From assembly GCA_024638215.1 (NCBI GenBank), contig JAHEKS010000007.1, forward strand, positions 1 to 36,397: a DNA stretch of 36,397 nt. Direction: 5' to 3'. Below the pieces are notes generated by a model. That model was not told the origin of the DNA, made no database searches, and worked only from the letters and a program-made list of their open reading frames with translations. The position numbers and the translations under genes are program-made. Below, piece by piece: positions 22,582-28,954 of the stretch (position 1 is the first letter of the stretch; each line of letters opens with the position of its first letter). The DNA is from Acidobacteriota bacterium (lineage in GTDB: Bacteria; Acidobacteriota; Terriglobia; UBA7540).

Positions 22582-22630
22582 CCCCTCACCCGTCCTGCTT
22601 CGCAGTCTACCCTCTCCCCAAGGGAGAGGG
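22579..22630. repeat. Right inverted repeat of DUF559 unit
   Basis: This arm is the inverted copy of 22158-22210, with the 16-bp identical part at 22579-22594 (overlapping the stop codon) and the hairpin CCCTCTCCC-CAA-GGGAGAGGG at 22610-22630. Confidence 0.8.
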
Positions 22631-22687
22631 GGACAGGTAAAGATTGGTGCCCGCTTTCCCCGAAGGAGAGGGGCGGGTGAGTTGAGC

Positions 22688-23311
22688 TTATCTGGTCTGC
22701 AGTGCCGCGCGGTCCACGCGGAAGGCGGCGCGGGCGGACTGGAGTTCGTAGGCCTTTTCGAGGGCTTCGGTGCGGGCCTCGGGGAACAAAGTATTGGCGG
22801 CGACGTCGGCGAAGCCGTGCGCTTCGAGCAGGCGGTTTTCCGCCGCCTCCTGCGATTCCCGGCTGCCGTCTTTGCGGATATGCACGGGCGGCACGCCCGC
22901 CGCAACGAGCTCGGGCGAAATCATCAAGAAGCGATGGCAGTCGAGCGGATCTTCTTCGGCGCAGAGCAGCGCCACGGTTTTTTCCTGCGCGAGCTTGAGC
23001 AGCCGCTCGAGGCCCGTCTGAAACGCGAACGAGCGCCGGCGCGCGGGATAATTCACGCGGCCGTCATCGAAGTAGGCGGCGGGGTCGTCGGGCCGCCCGC
23101 CCAATTCCTCACCGAAGAATTTGTAGGCGATGTTCTTGCCGCGCAGCAAATTCTCGAGCGCCTGTTGGCTGAATTGCGGGAAGCGGGCGCTTTGCGGCAG
23201 GCTGCGCACGTCGGCGACGATTTCGATTCCGGCGCGCGCGAGCAGCGAGAGAAAGTCGGCAGCCTCCAGGTTTGAATGGCCCACGGTGAAAATGGTTTTT
23301 GCCGGCGCCAT
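22688..23311 (-). CDS. DUF488 family protein
   Basis: The 207-residue product is a DUF488 protein. Family marks are TVGHSN near the N-terminus, IVADVRSLPQSARFPQFS, the glycine-rich YKFFGEELGGRPDD and ALLCAEEDPLDCHRFLMI in the second half. The two cysteines in this last motif (C-x6-C) are conserved and suggest a redox or metal role. Its biochemical function is unknown. The start at 23311 is set by AAAGGAG 7 nt upstream on the minus strand. It ends close to a third, degenerate copy of the DUF559-unit repeat. Confidence 0.9.
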   Translation of the reverse strand: MAPAKTIFTVGHSNLEAADFLSLLARAGIEIVADVRSLPQSARFPQFSQQALENLLRGKNIAYKFFGEELGGRPDDPAAYFDDGRVNYPARRRSFAFQTGLERLLKLAQEKTVALLCAEEDPLDCHRFLMISPELVAAGVPPVHIRKDGSRESQEAAENRLLEAHGFADVAANTLFPEARTEALEKAYELQSARAAFRVDRAALQTR

Positions 23312-23374
23312 TTGGAACTCCTTTCGAAATGCTATAACATCCTGGAGCCAGGTGCGCGGAAATCATGGAGCGCG

Positions 23375-23560
23375 GTCCGTCGGCTGACGGATGGCTCGCG
23401 CTTTGGCCTGCGCCGGCGCGCTGTCGCTTGAAAGAAAGCGGCGGCAAGCCGCCGCACTCCAAGCCGGCGGCGAGACCCCCGCCTGCGCGGGAGCAGGCGC
23501 CGCCGCTACAGCAACACGCGCAGTAAACGCTTGGGGGCGGGTTTCGAAACCCGCCCCTAC
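23375..23560. repeat. Cluster of REP-like palindromes between DUF488 and FKBP genes
   Basis: This non-coding stretch is nearly all inverted repeats: GTCCGTC-GGCT-GACGGAT (23375-23392), GCGGCGGC-AA-GCCGCCGC (23438-23455), GCCTGC-GCGGGA-GCAGGC (about 23481-23498) and a perfect 24-bp palindrome with arms GGGGCGGG and CCCGCCCC at 23534-23557. The last lies just upstream of the FKBP ribosome-binding site and may stop incoming transcription. No gene is supported here. Confidence 0.75.
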
Positions 23561-23580
23561 GGGATACGAAAGGAGTTGTA

Positions 23581-24153
23581 ATGAAAAGCAGATTTGCCAT
23601 TTTTGTAATTCTCGTGCTGGCGGTGGTGGTTGCGGGTTGCCAGCAAAAGCAAACGGAACAGCCCGCGGCAGAATCGGCCGCCCAGCCGCAAGCGGAAGCT
23701 CCCGCTCAGCCGGCGGCGCAACCGGCTGCCCAGCCCGCACCCGAAGCCGCGGCAAAACCGGAAGCCGCGCCTGCGGCCAAGCCGGCTGCGAAGCCGGAAA
23801 AAGCCGCAGCGGCGAAAGAGGTCACCACACCTTCGGGATTGAAGTATGTGGACCTGGAAGTGGGCAAAGGTCCGCTGCCGAAGGCGGGCCAGACGGTCGA
23901 AGTGGAATACACCGGCACGCTGACCAACGGCAAGGTGTTTGACTCGTCGGTGGGGAAGCCGCCCTTCGAGTTCGTACTCGGGGCGGGACAGGTGATCAAG
24001 GGCTGGGACGAAGGCTTGGCCACCATGCACGTGGGCGGGAAGCGCAAGCTGATCATTCCGCCCGACCTCGCCTACGGCGAGCGCGGATATCCGGGCGTGA
24101 TTCCGCCCAACTCGACGCTGATTTTCACCGTGCGGCTGCTGGGGGTGAAGTAG
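23581..24153 (+). CDS. FKBP-type peptidyl-prolyl isomerase, lipoprotein
   Basis: The 190-residue product is exported and lipid-anchored: signal segment [16 protein letters not shown] with the lipobox cysteine at C20. A disordered Ala/Pro/Gln/Glu linker (about 22-78) reaches into the periplasm. The FKBP domain follows (about 80-190): [86 protein letters not shown]. These motifs form the FK506-binding, prolyl-isomerase pocket. It speeds folding of envelope proteins. AAAGGAG at 23568-23574 gives the start. The linker is almost entirely Ala, Pro, Gln and Glu and would be unstructured. Confidence 0.95.
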   Translation: MKSRFAIFVILVLAVVVAGCQQKQTEQPAAESAAQPQAEAPAQPAAQPAAQPAPEAAAKPEAAPAAKPAAKPEKAAAAKEVTTPSGLKYVDLEVGKGPLPKAGQTVEVEYTGTLTNGKVFDSSVGKPPFEFVLGAGQVIKGWDEGLATMHVGGKRKLIIPPDLAYGERGYPGVIPPNSTLIFTVRLLGVK

Positions 24154-24183
24154 AGCGGCCGGACGGGAGCCGCTGGAGGACTG

Positions 24184-24543
24184 ATGCCGACAAACTCAAC
24201 CGATACTCCATCTCCGCAGTTGACGTTGCGCGTGGATGCGCGGGACGGAGCGACGGTGGTGGTCTGCGAGGGCTGGCTGACGGCGGAGTTCGCGCCCAAG
24301 TTCAAGACCGAAATCAAGAGCCTGATTCCGGGCGCGAAGCGAATTGTGCTGGACCTTACGCCGCTCACTTTCATGGACAGCTGGGGAATTGGCGCGCTGG
24401 TGGGCGTTTACGTTTCGGCGCGGACCGCCGGGTGCGAAATCCGCGTGGCCGGCATGAGCAAGCACGTGCGCGAGCTGCTGAAGCTCACCCACCTGCTTTC
24501 GGTGCTGGGAGACACCAGCCCCGGGCCGATGAAATTGCCGTGA
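24184..24543 (+). CDS. STAS-domain anti-sigma factor antagonist
   Basis: The 119-residue protein is a lone STAS domain of the SpoIIAA/RsbV kind. The phospho-acceptor site is LTFMDSWGIGALV, with S66 as the serine that a cognate kinase (anti-sigma factor) would modify. The N-terminal 12 residues are unstructured. These proteins bind an anti-sigma factor or a large signalling complex in the cytoplasm. It follows the FKBP gene by 30 bp; a hairpin AGCGGC...GCCGCT (24154-24174) overlaps the ribosome-binding site GGAGGA (24175-24180) region and may tune translation. The partner kinase is not in the window. Confidence 0.88.
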   Translation: MPTNSTDTPSPQLTLRVDARDGATVVVCEGWLTAEFAPKFKTEIKSLIPGAKRIVLDLTPLTFMDSWGIGALVGVYVSARTAGCEIRVAGMSKHVRELLKLTHLLSVLGDTSPGPMKLP

Positions 24544-24595
24544 GGGAAACGAGCGCCAGGGCGGCGCAGCCGGGCAGCAAGGGAATGGATGAGCC

Positions 24596-24814
24596 ATGAA
24601 AATCCTGAAGGGCGTCCTCGCGGGCGTGATTTCGGTGGTGGTGGGCATGGTGGTGATCGCCTTCGGGACGATCATCGTGCTGCGATTCCTGCCGGGCTTC
24701 AGAGGCCATAACATGTCGGCGGAACTGGTCGCGGCGGCCAGGACGCGCCTGGCGTTCGTCGTGGCCGCCGTTTTATTTCTGATAGGTTTTCTCGGCGAGA
24801 TGCGAAGGAACTAG
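24596..24814 (+). CDS. Small two-helix membrane protein
   Basis: The 72-residue product consists of two transmembrane helices (about 6-32 and 50-67) joined by a short polar loop (RGHNMSAELVAAARTR). The first helix is rich in Gly and Val (LAGVISVVVGMVVIAFGTIIV). It starts 52 bp after the STAS gene and may be part of the same transcript. No conserved motif lets me name it. Confidence 0.6.
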   Translation: MKILKGVLAGVISVVVGMVVIAFGTIIVLRFLPGFRGHNMSAELVAAARTRLAFVVAAVLFLIGFLGEMRRN

Positions 24815-24860
24815 CTTTTGAAGAGTCCGGACAACGCGTGGCCTTGCGCCGCAACCAAAT

Positions 24861-24889
24861 GCAGATTCTTCGCTTCGCTCAGAATGACA
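24861..24889. repeat. TGTCATTCTGAG-type intergenic repeat (reverse orientation)
   Basis: The reverse complement of 24861-24889 reads TGTCATTCTGAGCGAAGC followed by GAAGAATCTGC. This is the compact form of the repeat at 9655-9694. It occupies the gap before the epimerase gene. The rest of the 282-bp gap (24815-25096) shows no gene; TTGACA at 24946-24951 has no matching -10. Confidence 0.7.
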
Positions 24890-25096
24890 CCATTCCGACC
24901 TCTTCATACCTTATTCCGAGCGCAGCCAGGAATCTGCATCTCTTCTTGACACACCAGGAAGCGGGGCGATTGCCGTGGCGAGGGGAAGGGGGGATGTGGT
25001 AGTCTAAAGGATGGTTTTGGGGGTTGGCTCCTGCGGTGTTCCGCGCGCGTGCCGCCGGGTTCTTGAAGGCGGCCCTACTTCCTGCTCGGCCTCGAT

Positions 25097-25774
25097 ATGG
25101 CATTGATTGCCCCCTCACTTTTGGCGGCGGATTTTTCGCGCCTAGCCGACGCCCTGGAAATGATCAAGAGCGTCGGCGCGACGACGGTGCACGTGGACGT
25201 GGCGGACGGGCACTTTTCGCCCGACCTGACGGTGGGCCAGCCGGTGATTCGCAGCCTGCGCAACTCGACCGACCTGGCGCTCGACGTTCACCTGCTGATC
25301 GAGCGACCGGAGCGCTACGCGGCGGAATTCGTGGACCTGGGAGCTGACCGCGTCAGCGTCCACGCCGAAGCCACCACGAATCTGCATCCGGTGCTGGCCG
25401 AGATTCGCGCGCGCGGCGCCAAAGCGGGCGTGGCGCTCAATCCTTCCACGCCGCTCGAGGCGCTGGAAGAGGTGCTGGGCGAGTTGGACACCCTGACGCT
25501 CCTGACCGCCGACCCGGGCTTGAAGGAGCAGCCGTTCATTCCCGGCTCGCTCGACAAAATCCGCCGGGCGGCCAAGGCGCGCGACGAGCGGCAATTGCGC
25601 TTTGCGATTCAGGTGGAAGGCGGGGTCAGCCTGGAGCGCGTGGAGGAAATGGTTCAGGCGGGCGCGGACATCCTCGTGGCCGGTTCCGCCATCTTTCATT
25701 ACGAGAACCCGAGGGCGCGCCTGGCGGACCTGATTCGCCTGGCCGCGACTGCGAGACAGACTTCCAAGGTTTAG
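25097..25774 (+). CDS. rpe: Ribulose-phosphate 3-epimerase family, divergent active site
   Basis: The 225-residue TIM-barrel protein belongs to the family that interconverts ribulose 5-phosphate and xylulose 5-phosphate in the pentose phosphate pathway. Motifs are APSLLAADF, TVHVDVADGHFSPDLTVG (metal ligands H32 and D34), DVHLLI (H65), VALNPSTPLEAL and AGSAIF for phosphate binding. Two places differ from the usual enzymes. The second catalytic aspartate, normally VDGG, is Glu here (VEGG, E174). The loop normally TVNPGFGGQ is TADPGLKEQ. So the reaction may be altered, slower, or on another sugar phosphate such as allulose 6-phosphate. The symbol reflects the family only. Confidence 0.85.
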   Translation: MALIAPSLLAADFSRLADALEMIKSVGATTVHVDVADGHFSPDLTVGQPVIRSLRNSTDLALDVHLLIERPERYAAEFVDLGADRVSVHAEATTNLHPVLAEIRARGAKAGVALNPSTPLEALEEVLGELDTLTLLTADPGLKEQPFIPGSLDKIRRAAKARDERQLRFAIQVEGGVSLERVEEMVQAGADILVAGSAIFHYENPRARLADLIRLAATARQTSKV

Positions 25775-25832
25775 CGCGGCGCCAATCAGGCCGCGGCGGG
25801 ATGGGGCCAGATTGAAACCAACTCGGGCAAAG

Positions 25833-27077
25833 ATGGATTCCGAAGGAAACCAAGAGCGCAACAGCGCCGCGCCCGTGGCGCTTTGCCTGCTCGCTGCGGC
25901 GAGCCTGCTCTTCCAGGCGGGTTGCGGCCTGGTGCGCCATCGCGGGCCGGATTTGACCGACGTCGGGCCGGGTGACCAGCCGGACAAGATCCTCTACGAG
26001 CGTGCCATGGCTGAGATTCAGCGCGGCCGTTTCGACGTGGGCCGGTTGACGCTCCAGACCATGCTCAACACCTATCCCGACAGTGAGTTTCTCGCCAAAG
26101 CCAAGCTGGCCATTGCCGATTCGTATTACGCGCAGGGTGGCGTCTCGGGGCTCACCCAGGCGGAGGCCGAATACGCGGATTTCCAAACCTTTTTCCCCAC
26201 CGCTCCGGAAGCGCCGCAAGCGCAATTCCGCATCGGCATGGCGCATTTCCGGCTGATGGGCAAGGCCGACCGCGACCTGACGGAAGCGCGCCTGGCGGAA
26301 GCGGAATTCAAGGAGTTCCTGCTGAAGTATCCCGACAGCCCCGTCATGCCGCGTGTCAAGGGCCGACTGCGCGAGGTGCAGGAAGTGCTGGCGCAGGGCG
26401 AATTCGATGTGGCCAAGTTTTACTACGAAAAGGGCGCCAACCGCGCGGCTTTGTCGCGCTTCGAAGCAATTGCCAACGACTATGCGAATTTTTCCGGCGC
26501 CGATAACGCGCTCTGGTATCTGGGGCAGACCTTCGAGCGGCTGAAGCAGCCTAACGCGGCGGTGCCGTACTACGCGCGCATCCTTACCGACTATCCGTTA
26601 AGCCCGCTGGTAGGCGAGGCCAAGGGCCGGCTCACCGCCATGCATCAGCCCATTCCTCGAGCCACCAAGGCAACTATGGCGCGCGCCCAGGCGGACGCTT
26701 TCGATCGCCAGCAAAATCAGCGCGGATTTTTCCAGAAGCTCGGCGGGGTGATGGCCAGCTCGCCCGACTTGAGCACCACGCGCCACGGCCCGGTGCAGCT
26801 TGGGCCGCGCCCGCCCAGCCAGACCGTCCTGGCGCAGGGCAGCGAAGGCAGCGGCGCGCCCGGCAACACCATCTCCGTGCAACAGGTCGGCGAGGAAAGC
26901 TTGAAAGCGGGCCAAGCGGTCTCCGCCCAACCGGCGGAAAAGGGCGGCTCAAACGGCAGCCAGGCCGCTTCCGGCGACACCCAGGCCAAGGGCGGCAATG
27001 GTTCAACAGACCCGGGAGCAAACTCGAAGAAAAAAGGCAAATTTCACTTTCTCAAAAAGGTCGTGAAACCTTTCTAA
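25833..27077 (+). CDS. bamD: BamD-like outer-membrane assembly lipoprotein with long tail
   Basis: The 414-residue product is a lipoprotein: after a hydrophobic stretch, the lipobox FQAGC places the lipidated cysteine at C31. Residues about 48-290 form TPR-like repeats of the BamD/YfiO family (DKILYERAMAEIQRGRFDVGRLTLQTMLNTYPDSEFLAKAKL, EAEYADFQTFFPTAPEAPQAQFRIGMAHF, YPDSPVMPRVKGRLREVQEVLAQGEFDVAKFYYEKG). BamD is the essential partner of BamA for inserting beta-barrels. The C-terminal ~120 residues are low-complexity (Gln, Ser, Gly, Ala) and end in a basic Lys-rich patch, unlike Proteobacterial BamD of about 245 residues. Start may be ATG 25833 or TTG 25812; neither has a strong ribosome-binding site. 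Confidence 0.88.
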   Translation: MDSEGNQERNSAAPVALCLLAAASLLFQAGCGLVRHRGPDLTDVGPGDQPDKILYERAMAEIQRGRFDVGRLTLQTMLNTYPDSEFLAKAKLAIADSYYAQGGVSGLTQAEAEYADFQTFFPTAPEAPQAQFRIGMAHFRLMGKADRDLTEARLAEAEFKEFLLKYPDSPVMPRVKGRLREVQEVLAQGEFDVAKFYYEKGANRAALSRFEAIANDYANFSGADNALWYLGQTFERLKQPNAAVPYYARILTDYPLSPLVGEAKGRLTAMHQPIPRATKATMARAQADAFDRQQNQRGFFQKLGGVMASSPDLSTTRHGPVQLGPRPPSQTVLAQGSEGSGAPGNTISVQQVGEESLKAGQAVSAQPAEKGGSNGSQAASGDTQAKGGNGSTDPGANSKKKGKFHFLKKVVKPF

Positions 27078-27090
27078 GTCCTTTCCTGCC

Positions 27091-27119
27091 TTGACTTCCA
27101 TTGCGTGACGTGGTATCTG
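27091..27119 (+). promoter_or_regulatory. Candidate promoter of response-regulator gene
   Basis: TTGACT (27091-27096) and TATCTG (27114-27119) are 17 nt apart, 41 bp before the TTG start of the next gene. The -35 is nearly perfect and the -10 is weak. Confidence 0.4.
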
Positions 27120-27159
27120 TGTCGGAACCCGATTTCTCGCAGGCGGCCGGAGGTCATTC

Positions 27160-28785
27160 TTGGGGCGCACAATTCTGGTAGCAGATGACAGTCCTACCAT
27201 CCAGAAGAAGGCCAGTGGGATTCTGACGGGTGAGGGTCTGGATGTCGTCACCGTCTCGAACGGGGTCGCCGCCGTCAAGAAGCTGCCGACCGTCAACCCG
27301 ATCGTGGTCTTGGCCGACGTTTCCATGCCGGGCAAGGACGGCTACGAGGTCTGCGAGTACATCAAGAGCAACGCCGGCCTCTCCAATATTTTCGTGCTTC
27401 TGATCTTCAGCGATACCGATCCCTACGAGGAAGCCAAAGGAGCGCGCGTCAGCGCCGACGGAAGAATCAAGAAGCCGTTTGACCGCGAGGAACTGGTTGC
27501 GACGGTCGCGAAGTTCGTCAACCAGGCGGAAGCGGCTAGGCCTGTAGCCGCCCCGCCTCCTCCCCCGCCCCCGCCGCCGCCCGCGTTTGAAGTGGAGCCG
27601 ATCGAAGAAGAACAGCCGGCGCAGGCGTCACCCGCGCCAGATTTGGCGGCCTTCTCCGGAGGCGTGGCCTTTGGGGTTCCGCCGGGCGAGGAGATGCCCG
27701 CGATTCCGCCCGAGCCCATGATGCCGCAGCCGCTGCCGGCGGAACCTAAAGTTGCTGCGGAAGAGCCCGTGCCGGCGCATGACGCCGCGCTCGGTGCGAT
27801 CGCGGAATCGGCGATGCTGGCCAACGAACCGGAGCCCGCGCTGGTTTCCGAACCCGAAGTCGTGACACCGGCGCCGGAGATGGTTGTCGAGCACGAGGTC
27901 GAGGCTGAGCCCGCGCCGCAGGCCGCCGCGCCGCTGCTGGTCGAAGAGGAGCCGGCGCCCTCGTCGCCCGAGCAATCCGCGGAACGCACCATGATGTTTC
28001 GTGCCCCAGCGGATATCGCTCAGCCGATCCTTCGCGATGAGCTCGAACCTGCTGGCGCTGTAGCCGAGGCCGCTGAGCCGGCCGCCGCGGAAGCTGCGGA
28101 AGCGCCGGCGGTCGAGCCGCCTCCCGCCGTTGAATCCGCCGAGCCTGAGCTGGTCGGCGAGCGGGCCGCCGAAATGGTATCCGAGCCAGCGGTCGCAGAA
28201 GCGCCAGTCACTGAAGCCGCCGAACCGCCGGCAGTCGAACCGCCTCCGGTGGCCGAACCCGCTGCCGAGCCTGAGACCAGTTCTGCCGCTGAAGCAGCGC
28301 CAGTCGAAACGCCTGTCCACGAAGAGACGCCGGACATCACTCCGCCTGAGGGCACGCCCATCGCCTCGATGACCCTGGAGAGTTATACGCTGAGCGAAGC
28401 TGTGGCCGGGCAAGTAAGGTTTGCAGCGCCGCAGGCCGAAGCTCCGCCGGAAGCGCCCCCTGAGGCTGCGCCGCATGAACCGGAGGCCGCGGCTGCGGCC
28501 CCCGAACCCGAGATTGCGGCGCCCGAGCGGGAGGCTGCGGCCCCTGAAGCTGCCCTACCTGCGCCCGCGGCCGCGGCTGCTGCCGAAACTCCGGAAGCGC
28601 CGCCTGAAGCCGCGGCCGAGCCGGCTGCGCCCGCTGCCGCGGCACTCGACCCCGAGCAGGTTTTCTCCATCGTCCACAAGGTCGTGGTGAAGATGTCTCC
28701 GCCCGCCCTCTCGCCCCAGATGATCGAGGACATCGCGCGAAGGTTCACTGACGAAATCCTCGCCGAACTCCGTTCCGAATCCTGA
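27160..28785 (+). CDS. Response regulator with long Pro/Ala/Glu-rich linker
   Basis: The 541-residue protein opens with a receiver domain (about 1-122): VADDSPTIQ with acidic D9-D10, phospho-acceptor D53 in VLADVSMPGKDGYE, S84 at the switch position and K105 in KKPFD. From about 127 to 490 the chain is a low-complexity run of Glu, Ala, Pro and Val with repeats such as PAVEPPPVAEPA. A conserved-looking C-terminal helix pair of about 45 residues follows (VFSIVHKVVVKMSPPALSPQMIEDIARRFTDEILAEL). There is no DNA-binding domain, so output may be protein contact through the tail, with the linker as a spacer. Start TTG 27160 is fixed by GGAGG (27149-27153). The histidine kinase partner is not nearby. 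Confidence 0.88.
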   Translation: MGRTILVADDSPTIQKKASGILTGEGLDVVTVSNGVAAVKKLPTVNPIVVLADVSMPGKDGYEVCEYIKSNAGLSNIFVLLIFSDTDPYEEAKGARVSADGRIKKPFDREELVATVAKFVNQAEAARPVAAPPPPPPPPPPAFEVEPIEEEQPAQASPAPDLAAFSGGVAFGVPPGEEMPAIPPEPMMPQPLPAEPKVAAEEPVPAHDAALGAIAESAMLANEPEPALVSEPEVVTPAPEMVVEHEVEAEPAPQAAAPLLVEEEPAPSSPEQSAERTMMFRAPADIAQPILRDELEPAGAVAEAAEPAAAEAAEAPAVEPPPAVESAEPELVGERAAEMVSEPAVAEAPVTEAAEPPAVEPPPVAEPAAEPETSSAAEAAPVETPVHEETPDITPPEGTPIASMTLESYTLSEAVAGQVRFAAPQAEAPPEAPPEAAPHEPEAAAAAPEPEIAAPEREAAAPEAALPAPAAAAAAETPEAPPEAAAEPAAPAAAALDPEQVFSIVHKVVVKMSPPALSPQMIEDIARRFTDEILAELRSES

Positions 28786-28878
28786 CCGGCTCCGCTAGTT
28801 CGAATTTGGTTAATAGTCATCGCCACGGGCCGCGCCGTGAACGCCCGCTCCCCTGGCGCCGCCGGAGCCGTGAACGGT

Positions 28879-28908
28879 TTGACGCGCCCGCGCCCCGAAC
28901 GCTATATT
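28879..28908 (+). promoter_or_regulatory. Promoter of valS
   Basis: TTGACG (28879-28884) and TATATT (28903-28908) are spaced by 18 nt and lie 46 bp before the TTG start of valS. Each box matches consensus at five of six positions. It is the best sigma-70 match in the window. Confidence 0.65.
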
Positions 28909-28954
28909 AGTTAGTTTCCAAGAGCTTCAACCCAATGTTCCTGAGAGGACCTGC

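Larger units (their letters stand above)
22158..22630. mobile_element. Inverted-repeat unit carrying a DUF559 gene
   Basis: A left arm of 53 bp (22158-22210) and a right arm of 52 bp (22579-22630) are inverted copies of each other. Reading inward, each starts with the hairpin CCCTCTCCC-N3-GGGAGAGGG (22158-22178; 22610-22630), then a variable middle of about 15 bp, and ends with an identical 16 bp (22195-22210 against 22579-22594). The DUF559 gene fills the space between, and its stop codon is part of the right arm. No transposase is encoded, and target-site duplication is not evident. A degenerate third arm follows at about 22650-22680. Confidence 0.65.

Noticed and set aside
22015-22905. A 296-codon minus-strand frame across the DUF559 unit
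   Set aside because: It runs through the palindromic arms and opposite the DUF559 gene, so it is a by-product of repeats and antisense.
24946-24951. Consensus TTGACA as promoter of the epimerase gene
   Set aside because: No acceptable -10 box at 16-18 nt; the position is also 146 bp from the gene.
27628-28476. A 282-codon minus-strand frame within the response regulator linker
   Set aside because: Composition Arg/Gly/Phe/Leu with periodicity is produced by the Pro/Ala/Glu repeat of the real gene.
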